In this document: positions 9,145-18,160 of the stretch, in pieces
Numbering within the stretch: the stretch's first letter is position 1
Layout: every line of letters begins with the position of its first letter
DNA from: Dyadobacter tibetensis Y620-1
Lineage (GTDB): Bacteria > Bacteroidota > Bacteroidia > Cytophagales > Spirosomataceae
NCBI RefSeq assembly: GCF_000566685.1
Contig: NZ_AZQN01000003.1
Coordinates: 496,001-560,000, forward strand
Reading direction: 5' to 3'
DNA: 64,000 nucleotides
Notes under the pieces: generated by a model
Seen by the model: the letters and a program-made list of their open reading frames with translations, nothing else
Databases searched by the model: none
Told to the model about the DNA's origin: nothing
Made by a program: the position numbers and the translations under genes

Positions 9145-10062
9145 ATGCAAAAGCACCAGTGGCAGGGGATTTTCCCCGCCTTATTGACCCCGTTTGATGA
9201 TGCCGATCGCCTGGATTTGGCCATGTTTAAAAAAAATTTGCTGGCCCAGATGCAGGCCGGCATCTCGGGCGTGATCGTGGCTGGTTCTCTAGGGGAGGCC
9301 AGTACGCTCAGCAATGAGGAGAAGTTTGAGCTGGTTAGTACGGCAAAAAAAGTGTTGAAGGGGCTACCTGTGGTATTATGCATAGCAGAACAGTCGACGG
9401 CTCAGGCGATAACCATAGCCCAACAGGCACCATTGCACGGAGCAGATGGGCTAATGGTGCTGCCACCTATGCGTTATAAGGCGGATGATGAAGAGACCGT
9501 GGCCTATTTTAAAGCCATTGCGCAGGCTACATCTTTACCAATAATGATTTATAATAATCCTGTAGATTATAAGATAGAAGTTACCTTACCTATGTTTGAG
9601 GAATTGGCAGAACTAGGAAACGTGGTAGCAATTAAGGAGTCTACCCGCGATGTGAGCAACGTTACACGCCTGATCAACCGTTTTGGCGACCGCTTCCAGA
9701 TATTTTGTGGGGTAGATACCCTGATCATGGAAGAGGTGATGCTTGGTGCTCATGGCGTAGTAGGGGGCCTTGTAGATGCCTTCCCCAATGAAACAGTCGC
9801 CATCTTTAATTTGGTGAAAGCGGGCCGAATTCAGGAAGCTCTGGAAATATATCGTTGGTATCTGCCCTTGCTCGAACTGGATATTCACCCTAAATTAGTC
9901 CAAAATATCAAACTGGCTGCTCAGGCCATGGGGATAGGCAATGAGGCAGTAAGAGTTCCTCGCTTGCCACTGGTGGGCCGTGAAAGAGCGGCAGTAATGG
10001 CTATCATCGAGGAAGCTATAAAAACTCAGCCCAAACTTCCGGCATATTTAAATTTACCTTAG
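9145..10062 (+). CDS. DapA-superfamily lyase/deaminase, probable hydroxyproline-pathway deaminase
   Basis: 305 residues, one TIM barrel of the dihydrodipicolinate synthase/N-acetylneuraminate lyase superfamily. Visible landmarks are the substrate carboxylate loop GSLGEASTLS (48-57, the GTTGE position), the conserved Tyr136 in IMIYNNP and the Schiff-base Lys164 in VAIKES. Superfamily members include 1-pyrroline-4-hydroxy-2-carboxylate deaminase (LhpC), which makes 2-oxoglutarate semialdehyde in hydroxyproline breakdown. The next genes (semialdehyde dehydrogenase, epimerase, D-amino acid type dehydrogenase, permease) supply the rest of that route, so this is the favoured role. Alternatives from fold alone are a 2-keto-3-deoxy sugar acid aldolase or sialate lyase; a sialidase-like gene at 15803 makes the latter worth keeping in mind. 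Confidence 0.85.
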   Translation: MQKHQWQGIFPALLTPFDDADRLDLAMFKKNLLAQMQAGISGVIVAGSLGEASTLSNEEKFELVSTAKKVLKGLPVVLCIAEQSTAQAITIAQQAPLHGADGLMVLPPMRYKADDEETVAYFKAIAQATSLPIMIYNNPVDYKIEVTLPMFEELAELGNVVAIKESTRDVSNVTRLINRFGDRFQIFCGVDTLIMEEVMLGAHGVVGGLVDAFPNETVAIFNLVKAGRIQEALEIYRWYLPLLELDIHPKLVQNIKLAAQAMGIGNEAVRVPRLPLVGRERAAVMAIIEEAIKTQPKLPAYLNLP

Positions 10063-10192
10063 CTGCGAGTTTTTGCTGCCCACTGCGTGCAAAACCAAAG
10101 AACGATGTGGTAGTCCGAAACGTTAATTATAGGTAATATTAGAAGTGAAACCAGAATGAGCGGTAATTAAGGAGTGGTTTTCTCTTTTAATT

Positions 10193-11716
10193 ATGGTCAC
10201 GGTTATTTTAACAATACCTAAAATGAATATTCAGATGAATCCTGGAAAAGACGAAATAGAAATGATATTGCAAGCTTCCCAAGAGGCATTCATGGAGAGC
10301 AAAAGCTATAGCATAGGCAAAAGAGTGGCTATGATGCGCGCCATAGCAGCGGAGATAGAGGCCCTAGGGCCTGAGCTAATCGAGGCTGCCGGTGCCGAAT
10401 CCAATCTGCCTGAGGGTAGGTTAACAGGGGAAAAGGGACGGACTGTATTTCAATGGAGAAGCTATGCAGATGCCTTGGAGCGGGGGGATGCCCTGGATGC
10501 CAGCATCGATACCGCCAATGCCGACCGAACCCCACCAAAGCCCGATTTGCGCAAGACCAGCATCCCACTGGGCCCTGTAGCCGTTTTTGGTGCCAGTAAC
10601 TTTCCTTTTGCATTTTCCACAGCAGGAGGCGATACCGCCAGTGCGTTCGCTGCCGGCTGTCCGGTGGTCGTTAAAGCCCATCCCGGTCATCCCAAAACCT
10701 CTACTTTGATGGCTGAAGCCATCTTGAAAGGGGTAGAAAAAGGAGGGTATCCGAAAGGGATGTTCGCTCATTTATTAAGTAATTCCTACGAAACCGGGCA
10801 GTTATTGGTAACCCATCCTGTAATTAAAGCGGTCGGTTTTACGGGTTCCTATCAAGGTGGAATGGCCTTGGTTGAGCTGGGAAACAACCGCCCCGACCCT
10901 ATCCCTGTATTTGCCGAAATGGGTAGCATCAATCCCGTATTTTTGCTTTCAGAAAAATTAAAGCAAGATCCGGAAGGACTAGCATCTGCTTATGCAGGCT
11001 CACTCACCCTGGGGGTAGGGCAGTTTTGTACCAATCCGGGTTTGGTGGTCGCCGTTGATGGCCCTGAACTTACGTCCTTCGTAGCTGCGCTTACCATACA
11101 GATTCAGGGCTCGGTACCCGCCCCTATGCTAAATGAGGGGATCGCGAAAAATTACCTTCATAATAAAGAGTTGGTAACCAGCCAAGATGGGGTGGAAGTG
11201 GTGGCCGAAGCGACCTCCGAAGCTGCTCAGGGCCAGGGAAAGCCTTTGGTGGCCCGTGTAATGGGTGCCGAATTTCTGCATAACGACCATCTTCAGGAAG
11301 AAGTTTTTGGTCCCTTTGCTCTGATCGTCAGCTGTAAAGATAATGCGGAAATGGAGCAGGTAGCTAGTCGTCTGAAAGGGCAGCTTACCAGTAGCCTATT
11401 CGGTACCGAGACGGACCTCTCAGCTCATGAAAAGTTGGTGTCACAAATTCAGGTAAAATGCGGCCGTATACTTTTCAATAACTTCCCCACGGGTGTAGAA
11501 GTGGTTAAGTCTATGCATCATGGCGGACCTTTTCCCGCTGCCAGCGACAGCCGGTTTACTAGCGTAGGAGCCGATGCCATTAAGCGTTTTACCCGACCAT
11601 TCAGCTATCAGAACTGGCCCGACTCCTTGTTGCCAGAAGAGCTGAAGGATGCCAATCCTTTAGGCATTTTTAGAACCATAAATAATGAACGAACCCAATC
11701 GCCGGTTAAGCGCTAA
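10193..11716 (+). CDS. 2-oxoglutarate semialdehyde dehydrogenase (NADP-type ALDH family)
   Basis: 507 residues, aldehyde dehydrogenase fold. The catalytic Cys279 sits in GVGQFCTNPG and the general-base Glu242 in FAEMGSINP; both contexts match the type III 2-oxoglutarate semialdehyde dehydrogenases and AldA-type ketoglutarate semialdehyde enzymes rather than generic ALDHs. The N-terminal nucleotide domain contains GPVAVFGASNFPFAFS. The expected reaction, semialdehyde to 2-oxoglutarate, is the last step of bacterial trans-4-hydroxyproline degradation and also of some pentose and glucarate routes. It lies 130 bp after the DapA-like gene and is followed by a strong terminator. The ATG at 10193 gives an unusual hydrophobic N-terminus; in-frame Met codons at 10223 or 10235 are better starts by homology. 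Confidence 0.92.
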   Translation: MVTVILTIPKMNIQMNPGKDEIEMILQASQEAFMESKSYSIGKRVAMMRAIAAEIEALGPELIEAAGAESNLPEGRLTGEKGRTVFQWRSYADALERGDALDASIDTANADRTPPKPDLRKTSIPLGPVAVFGASNFPFAFSTAGGDTASAFAAGCPVVVKAHPGHPKTSTLMAEAILKGVEKGGYPKGMFAHLLSNSYETGQLLVTHPVIKAVGFTGSYQGGMALVELGNNRPDPIPVFAEMGSINPVFLLSEKLKQDPEGLASAYAGSLTLGVGQFCTNPGLVVAVDGPELTSFVAALTIQIQGSVPAPMLNEGIAKNYLHNKELVTSQDGVEVVAEATSEAAQGQGKPLVARVMGAEFLHNDHLQEEVFGPFALIVSCKDNAEMEQVASRLKGQLTSSLFGTETDLSAHEKLVSQIQVKCGRILFNNFPTGVEVVKSMHHGGPFPAASDSRFTSVGADAIKRFTRPFSYQNWPDSLLPEELKDANPLGIFRTINNERTQSPVKR

Positions 11717-11757
11717 GGATGATAGCTTTCTAGTAGGCTGGATGAGGCGGATTGATC

Positions 11758-11803
11758 GGGGGCATAAAGCTTGCTGGAACAAGCAGACTTTATGCCCCTT
11801 TTT
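11758..11803 (+). terminator. Strong intrinsic terminator after the semialdehyde dehydrogenase gene
   Basis: Stem arms 11759-11769 and 11788-11798 (GGGGCATAAAG with CTTTATGCCCC), an inner stem 11769-11773 / 11780-11784, and a T run at 11799-11803. It separates the first two genes of the putative hydroxyproline set from the epimerase, dehydrogenase and permease. Confidence 0.85.
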
Positions 11804-11873
11804 AAGGTTTGTTTTAGTGTAAAAATGAAAGGCTTTATCACTGACCTATAAGTCGTGCAACCCGTTTGAACAG

Positions 11874-12875
11874 ATGCGTAAAACTTTTTTTTGTATTGAT
11901 GCTCATACCTGTGGCAATCCCGTAAGGGTGGTAGCGGGTGGTGGCCCCCTGCTGTTAGGTGCTAATATGATGGAGCGTAGGCTACATTTTTTAAAGGAGT
12001 TCGACTGGATCAGGAAAGGCCTTATGTTCGAGCCGCGAGGCCACGATATGATGAGTGGGAGTATATTATTCCCGCCAAGTGATCCGGAAAATGATATCGG
12101 TGTGCTCTTTATAGAAACCAGTGGCTGCCTGCCCATGTGTGGGCATGGTACGATAGGGACCGTCACGATCGCAATCGAAGAGGGGCTCGTGACACCGAAA
12201 GTGCAGGGGAAATTGCGTCTTGAAACACCGGCCGGCTTGGTGCTGGTGGAATATCAGCAGGAGGGAAAAAAAGTTAAATCGGTAAAATTAGTAAATGTAA
12301 AATCATATTTGGCCGCAGAAAAATTGTCGGTAGAGTGCCCAGACTTAGGAATGCTTACCGTCGATGTAGCCTATGGGGGGAATTTTTATGCCATTGTAGA
12401 TCCACAGTGTAATTTTTCGGGTATTCAGGATTATACGGCCGACCAGCTCATAAGCTGGAGCAGAATATGTCGCCAGAGACTTAATGAAGCGTACTCCTTT
12501 GTTCATCCAGAAAATAAGCATATTAATGGTCTGAGTCATCTGTTATGGACCGGGGCGGTCATCGACCCGCTTTCGACTGCCCGGAATGCAGTATTTTACG
12601 GTGACAAGGCTATTGACCGGTCGCCCTGTGGAACGGGAACCTCAGCGCGTATGGCCCAGTGGCATGCGCAGGGCAGGTTGAATGTCGGCGACCATTTCAT
12701 TCATGAGAGCATCATTGGCTCCAAGTTCGTGGGAACCATAGAAAATGAGGCTACCGTGGGAGGTAAGAAGGCCATCGTGCCCGCTATAGAAGGCTGGGCC
12801 GTGGTGACGGGATATAACACCATTTTTATCGATGAAGAGCAGGATCCCTATGCATTAGGTTTTCAGGTACTTTAG
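11874..12875 (+). CDS. Proline racemase family, probable 4-hydroxyproline 2-epimerase
   Basis: 333 residues of the proline racemase superfamily. Both catalytic cysteines are present: Cys89 in MCGHGTIG and Cys252 in DRSPCGTGTSA. Having two cysteines marks a racemase/epimerase; the related trans-3-hydroxyproline dehydratases have Thr at the second place. The family member expected beside a FAD-linked D-amino acid dehydrogenase converts trans-4-hydroxy-L-proline to cis-4-hydroxy-D-proline, the entry step of the pathway. The dehydrogenase gene starts 22 bp downstream, so they are co-transcribed. Proline racemase itself is the main alternative, but the pathway context argues against it. Confidence 0.92.
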   Translation: MRKTFFCIDAHTCGNPVRVVAGGGPLLLGANMMERRLHFLKEFDWIRKGLMFEPRGHDMMSGSILFPPSDPENDIGVLFIETSGCLPMCGHGTIGTVTIAIEEGLVTPKVQGKLRLETPAGLVLVEYQQEGKKVKSVKLVNVKSYLAAEKLSVECPDLGMLTVDVAYGGNFYAIVDPQCNFSGIQDYTADQLISWSRICRQRLNEAYSFVHPENKHINGLSHLLWTGAVIDPLSTARNAVFYGDKAIDRSPCGTGTSARMAQWHAQGRLNVGDHFIHESIIGSKFVGTIENEATVGGKKAIVPAIEGWAVVTGYNTIFIDEEQDPYALGFQVL

Positions 12876-12897
12876 TAACGATTATATAACTAAGAGA

Positions 12898-14154
12898 ATG
12901 AGTAGCAAAGGCACTGCACTGGTAATAGGCGGAGGCATTATAGGGTTAAGTTCTGCTTACTACCTCTTGAAGGATGGTTGGCAGATAATCTTAATGGATA
13001 AGGGAGACTTTGATGATAATGCCTCACAAGGTAATGCCGGGATGCTGGTGCCGAGTCATTTTATACCCCTGGCAGCACCTGGAATGGTGTCGAAGGGTAT
13101 CCGATGGATGTTCGATAGTAGAAGTCCCTTTTATGTAAAACCCGCTCTGGATTGGTCATTATTTACTTGGGGGATGCGGTTTTTGCGGAGTGCTACAGCA
13201 GCAAAGGTTGAAAGAGCCTCAGCTCCCTTACGAGATTACCATTTGCTTAGTCAGCGCTTGTATCGGGACTTGCAAGCTGAGCCCGATTTTGACTTTAGTT
13301 TACAAAACAAGGGTATTCTTATGCTCTATAAAACAGATCATGCTGCACAGGAGGAACTGCAAGTTGGAGCAAAGGCCAGAGCGCTTGGTCTGGACATCGA
13401 TATCCTGAATGGGAAAGAGGTTCAGGTTTTGGAGCCGCATCTGAAACTCGACGTATTAGGTGCGGTGCATTATCGCTGTGATGCACATCTCAATCCTGCT
13501 GTGCTGACTAGCCAGCTGAGGGCTTATCTAGAGCGCAAAGGGGCTATGTTACTATCGCATGCTGAGGTAGCGGGCGTGCGGATAGATCGCGGAAGGGTTA
13601 CGCAGGTTAGCACCGCCGATTCTAACTATGACACCGATCTGCTGGTCATGACCGGAGGGGCATGGCTTCCGGCACTTGCCCGCATGGCTGGGTTGAACAT
13701 TCCCGTAATGCCTGGCAAGGGCTATTCAATTACCGAACCCGTGGTAGGGCCTGCCCTGGTACATCCTGCCTTGCTGGTAGAAGCCAAGGTGGCCGTAACT
13801 CCCTTGGGCGGATGGATACGCTATGGGGGAACCATGGAGTTGGGCGCTATGGACCATCGCATCAATATGCGTCGTGTAGAAGGGATCGTGCAAGCCGTGC
13901 CCCATTACTACCCAGAGCTTAATCCTGAGGTTCCGGCCCCAGAAAAGATATGGTATGGCTACCGCCCTTGTTCCCCGGATGGGCTCCCTTATTTAGGGCG
14001 AGCCAAAGGAATTAATAATTTGATTGTTGCAGGCGGACATGGTATGATGGGCATAAGCCTGGGACCGGCAACGGGTAAATTGGTAGCCGAGCTGGCGGCC
14101 GGGCGTTCTACCTGCATTAGTCTGGATATATATAACCCCGGGCGATTCCAGTAA
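12898..14154 (+). CDS. FAD-dependent D-amino acid oxidoreductase, probable D-hydroxyproline dehydrogenase
   Basis: 418 residues of the DAO/DadA family. The N-terminal FAD-binding motif VIGGGIIGLSSAYYL is at about 9-23, the second conserved part RPCSPDGLPYLG and the C-terminal GGHGMMGISLGPATGKLVAEL complete the FAD site. Placed directly after the epimerase, it should oxidise cis-4-hydroxy-D-proline to 1-pyrroline-4-hydroxy-2-carboxylate and pass electrons to the respiratory chain. It is a single polypeptide, so it corresponds to the one-subunit LhpB-type rather than the multi-subunit HcnABC-like form. Use of another D-amino acid cannot be excluded from sequence. Confidence 0.9.
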   Translation: MSSKGTALVIGGGIIGLSSAYYLLKDGWQIILMDKGDFDDNASQGNAGMLVPSHFIPLAAPGMVSKGIRWMFDSRSPFYVKPALDWSLFTWGMRFLRSATAAKVERASAPLRDYHLLSQRLYRDLQAEPDFDFSLQNKGILMLYKTDHAAQEELQVGAKARALGLDIDILNGKEVQVLEPHLKLDVLGAVHYRCDAHLNPAVLTSQLRAYLERKGAMLLSHAEVAGVRIDRGRVTQVSTADSNYDTDLLVMTGGAWLPALARMAGLNIPVMPGKGYSITEPVVGPALVHPALLVEAKVAVTPLGGWIRYGGTMELGAMDHRINMRRVEGIVQAVPHYYPELNPEVPAPEKIWYGYRPCSPDGLPYLGRAKGINNLIVAGGHGMMGISLGPATGKLVAELAAGRSTCISLDIYNPGRFQ

Positions 14155-14254
14155 ACGCTTTTGCTTGTCCTGGTTTTACGATCGTGTATGGGCATTACAA
14201 GAATATTGTGTAGTTTAAGGCATCCCTTTGATATCCTAAATTCTAAATAAACTT

Positions 14255-15670
14255 ATGGTCGAACCTAACCCGTCCTTCAAGCCTACCTTAGGTCTTTTCG
14301 ATGCCACAATGCTTGTGGCAGGAAGTATGATTGGCTCTGGTATTTTTATTGTCAGTTCAGACATAGCTCGAAATACCGGTAGTGCCGGTTGGCTGGTTCT
14401 GGTATGGATCATCACTGGATTTATGACCCTCACAGCGGCACTGAGCTATGGCGAGCTTAGTGCTATGTACCCTAAAGCTGGGGGGCAATATGTCTATTTG
14501 AAGGAGGCGTACAATCCATTGGTAAGCTTTCTTTATGGTTGGAGTTTTTTTACAGTAATTCAAACGGCAACCATTGCCGCCGTGGGAGTAGCGTTTGCAA
14601 AGTTTACGGCCTATATCTTTCCTGTTTTTAGCGAAGATCTGATCGCCTTCGATTTAGGTATTTTGCAGGTTTCATCGGCCCAGCTCCTGTCCATTGTCGT
14701 CATAGCCCTGCTTACCTATATCAATACCCGAGGTGTCCATGGAGGGAAGGTCATTCAAACCACTTTTACACTTACCAAAATTCTTAGCCTTTTAGGGCTG
14801 ATCTTGTTTGGGCTATTATATATGAAGCCTGAAATTTGGGATGCCAACTGGCACAGTCGGGCTAGCTGGGAGCTGCAAGGCCTGGACCGTGATGGTACCA
14901 TCGCCTCTTATACAGTTATTGCCGCACTCGGGGCCATCGCTGCCGCTATGGTCGGGTCGATTTTTAGTAGCGATGCCTGGAATAATGTCACCTTCATTGC
15001 GGGAGAGATCAAAAATCCCCAAAGGAATATAGGATTGGCCTTGGGTTTAGGCACGCTCATTGTTACGGTGATTTATGTGCTTACCAACATTACTTACACC
15101 GGCCTTCTCAGTATGACCGATATTGCCTCTGCTAATAAGGACCGGGTGGCCATTTCGGCGGCCAATGAGATATTCGGGACGGCAGGCACCGTTGTAATTG
15201 CCCTCATGATTATGATATCGACCTTTGGCTGTAATAATGGACTGATCATGTCGGGAGCTAGGGTTTACTACTCTATGGCGAAAGATGGGTTGTTTTTTAA
15301 AAAAGTGGGAGATCTCAATAAGAATTCTGTTCCGGGTTTTGGACTCTGGGTGCAATGCATTATCGCCTGCGCCTGGTGTCTCAGTGGGAAATATGGCGAT
15401 TTGCTCGATATGATATCCTTCGTAGTCGTATTTTTCTATATGCTTACTATTGCGGGTATTTTTATCCTGAGAAAACAGAAACCCGATGCTCCACGGCCCT
15501 ACAAGGCTTTTGGCTATCCATTTTTACCCCTGATCTATATGGTCATGGGGACTGCCTTTTGTACTTTACTCATTATTTACAAACCCGAATACACCTGGCC
15601 CGGATTAATAATCGTATTATTAGGCATCCCTGTTTATTACCTGATCCGGAAGAAAACCCTAAAAGCTTAA
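14255..15670 (+). CDS. APC-family amino acid permease
   Basis: 471 residues with about 12 hydrophobic helices. The N-terminal segment DATMLVAGSMIGSGIFIVSSDIA is the conserved first helix of APC (amino acid-polyamine-organocation) transporters with the GSGIF substrate-backbone motif, and the sequence ELSAMYPKAGGQYVYLKEAYNP follows as in the LAT/serine-threonine exchanger-like subgroup. It lies 100 bp after the dehydrogenase gene in the same direction and is the obvious candidate for hydroxyproline uptake over the inner membrane. The substrate is inferred from the neighbours only. Confidence 0.9.
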   Translation: MVEPNPSFKPTLGLFDATMLVAGSMIGSGIFIVSSDIARNTGSAGWLVLVWIITGFMTLTAALSYGELSAMYPKAGGQYVYLKEAYNPLVSFLYGWSFFTVIQTATIAAVGVAFAKFTAYIFPVFSEDLIAFDLGILQVSSAQLLSIVVIALLTYINTRGVHGGKVIQTTFTLTKILSLLGLILFGLLYMKPEIWDANWHSRASWELQGLDRDGTIASYTVIAALGAIAAAMVGSIFSSDAWNNVTFIAGEIKNPQRNIGLALGLGTLIVTVIYVLTNITYTGLLSMTDIASANKDRVAISAANEIFGTAGTVVIALMIMISTFGCNNGLIMSGARVYYSMAKDGLFFKKVGDLNKNSVPGFGLWVQCIIACAWCLSGKYGDLLDMISFVVVFFYMLTIAGIFILRKQKPDAPRPYKAFGYPFLPLIYMVMGTAFCTLLIIYKPEYTWPGLIIVLLGIPVYYLIRKKTLKA

Positions 15671-15802
15671 AAGGGCAGAAGCGAAATTTATGTTTTTTTC
15701 TTAGTCTATTCTCTTATGCCGAGCGTACAGTTGGTAGCGGTCTTACCCTCAGCCAGAGTCGGTAGGGTGCGCTGATATTTGTTTAACGGAAATTAGTAAC
15801 CC

Positions 15803-16984
15803 ATGAATTTACGATTTATCACTTGCTTAGGAATATTGATTGGATTAATTTATGGCCCTTTACAAGCTCAGGATCCTGATTTGTCTAAAGTTCCGGGCAT
15901 AGTAGTGACCCATAGCCCAGCCTCATCGGGCCAATATATAGGATCTCCTAGCCTGGCTATTCTTCCGAATGGGGATTATGTAGCCTCTCATGACTTTTTT
16001 GGACCCAACTCAACAGAACATGTAAGCGCCATTTCGCGAATTTTTCGCTCTTCTGATAAAGGTAAGTCCTGGAAGCAGGTTGCCGAAATTGACGGACAGT
16101 TCTGGTCCAAACTCTTTGTACATCAGGGGCAGTTGTTTCTGATGGGAACCAACCGCCATCATGGAAACACGATCATACGCCGGTCCTCCGATGGGGGTAG
16201 GAGCTGGACCAATCCTGTCGATGAGGAGAATGGCCTTTTGAAAGAGGGGCAATATCATTGTGCGCCCATGCAATTTATATCCCACGATGGAAAGCTTTGG
16301 CGGGCCATGGAAGACGCAGCGGGGCCACCCTTGAAATGGGGTAAGCGTTACAGCCCTTTTGTAATGTCTATACCACTGGATAAGGACCCTTTGAAGGCTT
16401 CCAACTGGACTTCCACTAATATTTTACGCTACGACTCCACTTATTTGGGGGGGGACTTTGGCGGGTGGCTGGAAGGAAACGTGGTGATCCAACCGGATGG
16501 AACTATATGGGACATTTTAAGGGTGGATGACCGATCTTCCTTAGAAGAAAAAGCCGCATTTGTAAAAGTATCCCCGGACGGGAAAACGGCTACCTTCGAT
16601 CCGACCTCCGATTTTCGTCCTTTACCGGGTGGCAGCAAAAAATTTATGATCCGATATGACCCATTATCCAAGGGGTATTGGATGATCACCAATAATATCC
16701 CCGCAGAGGTAAAAACAAAGGTAGGGGTAGGGAACCCTGCTTCTATCCGAAATACTCTCTCCCTCTATTTCTCTACAGATTTACATAGCTGGGATCATAA
16801 ACGCGTATTATTGCAACATCCAGATATAAAACACCACGGGTTCCAATACATCGATTGGCTGTTCGATGGAAAAGACATCTTATTTTTGTCTCGAACCGCT
16901 TTTGATGACGGACTTGGCGGCGCACATAATAATCATGATGCCAACTTTATGACCTTTCACAGAATCAAAAAGTTTAGAAAATAA
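15803..16984 (+). CDS. Secreted sialidase-like (BNR repeat) protein
   Basis: 393 residues. A cleavable signal peptide (MNLRFITCLGILIGLIYGPLQAQ) leads to a six-bladed propeller-type sequence with two visible Asp-boxes (SSDKGKSW at about residue 76 and SSDGGRSW at about 131). The sialidase arginine triad cannot be assigned with certainty by eye, so true exo-sialidase activity is uncertain; many Bacteroidota proteins of this type act on other glycans or have unknown function. It follows the APC permease by 132 bp and is convergent with the next gene. It might share the upstream transcript, since I saw no terminator between them, but no functional link is evident. Confidence 0.75.
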   Translation: MNLRFITCLGILIGLIYGPLQAQDPDLSKVPGIVVTHSPASSGQYIGSPSLAILPNGDYVASHDFFGPNSTEHVSAISRIFRSSDKGKSWKQVAEIDGQFWSKLFVHQGQLFLMGTNRHHGNTIIRRSSDGGRSWTNPVDEENGLLKEGQYHCAPMQFISHDGKLWRAMEDAAGPPLKWGKRYSPFVMSIPLDKDPLKASNWTSTNILRYDSTYLGGDFGGWLEGNVVIQPDGTIWDILRVDDRSSLEEKAAFVKVSPDGKTATFDPTSDFRPLPGGSKKFMIRYDPLSKGYWMITNNIPAEVKTKVGVGNPASIRNTLSLYFSTDLHSWDHKRVLLQHPDIKHHGFQYIDWLFDGKDILFLSRTAFDDGLGGAHNNHDANFMTFHRIKKFRK

Positions 16985-17006
16985 ATCGTGGAGGGAGCCT
17001 TTAGGA

Positions 17007-17957
17007 TTATACCTGATTAATGGGCTCCCCCTTCTGAAAAGCGGAAAGATTATCGGCAACCATAGACATAAGACGCTTGCGAGCCTCAAAAGATGCCCAG
17101 GCGTTATGAGGCGTAATGATGCAATTAGGAGCGGTAAGGAGAGGATTTCCGGTTTTGGGTGGTTCTGCAGAAAGTACATCTAGTCCAGCTCCGGCTATTA
17201 GCCCCTCCCGGAGTGCATCGGCCAAATCTTGCTCGTTAATTAAGGGGCCCCTACCGGTATTAAGTACTACGGCATTCGGCTTCATTGAAGCGAGGCGTGC
17301 TTTATTAATGATACCAGTGGTAGCTTCAGTTAAAGGACAATGCAGGCTGACCACGTCGCTTTGCTCAAAAAGACGGTCTAGAGTAACCATTTCAATGAAG
17401 CTCTCATCAGTTTTTGAAGGAGTCTTCCGGTAGGCAATTACTTTCATCTCCATTGCCTTGGCTATAGCTGCTACCCTCGATCCAATGTCTCCCAGACCTA
17501 TCAGGCCCATTGTCTTCCCTGATAATTCTGTAAGTGGAGTTTTCCAGTAACAAAAATCTTCAGCATCCTCCCAGTCACCCCTCTTTACACTCTGACTGTG
17601 CAATTCGATATGATTGGAAAGAGCCAGTAATAAGCCGAAAGTATGTTGAGCTACGGAAGCGGGTCCATAGGCCTTTACATTGGTGACAACAATTTCCCGG
17701 GCTTTGGCCGCTTCGATGTCAATATTATTGTATCCCGTGGCCATTACACCTATATATTCCAACTGGGGTAGCTGCGAGAGTATTTCCTCGTTGATCACCA
17801 CCTTATTGACCAATATGGCTTTGGCATTTTTTGCGCGGTCGCCAATCTGGAATTTGGTGCTGCGTTCGTATATTTGAACATTACCCAACCGTTCGATAGG
17901 TGCCCAGTCCAAATCACCTGGGTTGAGGGTATGTCCGTCGAGTACTACTATGTTCAT
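17007..17957 (-). CDS. NAD-dependent D-2-hydroxyacid dehydrogenase
   Basis: 316 residues from the ATG at 17957 (MNIVVLDGHTL), which is the normal family start; the frame extends to 18002 but the extra 15 residues look unlike the family. The NAD-binding motif is GLIGLGDIGSRVA (about 149-161) and the catalytic triad lies in NTGRGPLINE (Arg), GLDVLSAEPP (Glu) and TPHNAWAS (His). The best match by pattern is the glycerate/hydroxypyruvate reductase group of D-isomer-specific 2-hydroxyacid dehydrogenases. It stands alone between a convergent sialidase-like gene and a divergent carbonic anhydrase gene. An imperfect inverted repeat (16993-16999 / 17023-17029) at its 3' end could contribute to termination. 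Confidence 0.92.
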   Translation of the reverse strand: MNIVVLDGHTLNPGDLDWAPIERLGNVQIYERSTKFQIGDRAKNAKAILVNKVVINEEILSQLPQLEYIGVMATGYNNIDIEAAKAREIVVTNVKAYGPASVAQHTFGLLLALSNHIELHSQSVKRGDWEDAEDFCYWKTPLTELSGKTMGLIGLGDIGSRVAAIAKAMEMKVIAYRKTPSKTDESFIEMVTLDRLFEQSDVVSLHCPLTEATTGIINKARLASMKPNAVVLNTGRGPLINEQDLADALREGLIAGAGLDVLSAEPPKTGNPLLTAPNCIITPHNAWASFEARKRLMSMVADNLSAFQKGEPINQV

Positions 17958-18113
17958 GACTTGGGCGTTTTTCAAATGTTCTGTAAGAGAATGGTGCCAC
18001 AAAGCTAAATTATTTTTGTAACTGCGCCAGCGTCAAAAGTCTGTTTGAAAGAAATCTAATTAAAGGATATCCCTCACTTGTAATAGTAATGCTATTATTA
18101 ACGATTCGGTTGC

Positions 18114-18121
18114 TATCTTTG
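18114..18121 (+). promoter_or_regulatory. Candidate -7 element for the carbonic anhydrase gene
   Basis: TATCTTTG fits the Bacteroidota consensus TAnnTTTG, 39 bp before the ATG at 18161. It lies inside the longer open frame that begins at 18089, which supports 18161 as the real start. Confidence 0.55.
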
Positions 18122-18160
18122 CTAGTAGGTACTACTCACATAAATTTTAAAATATTAAAT

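Noticed and set aside
9145..10062. DapA-like gene as the lysine-pathway dapA or a sialate lyase
   Set aside because: GTTGE is replaced by GSLGE and the neighbours fit hydroxyproline breakdown; sialate lyase kept only as an alternative because of the BNR protein at 15803.
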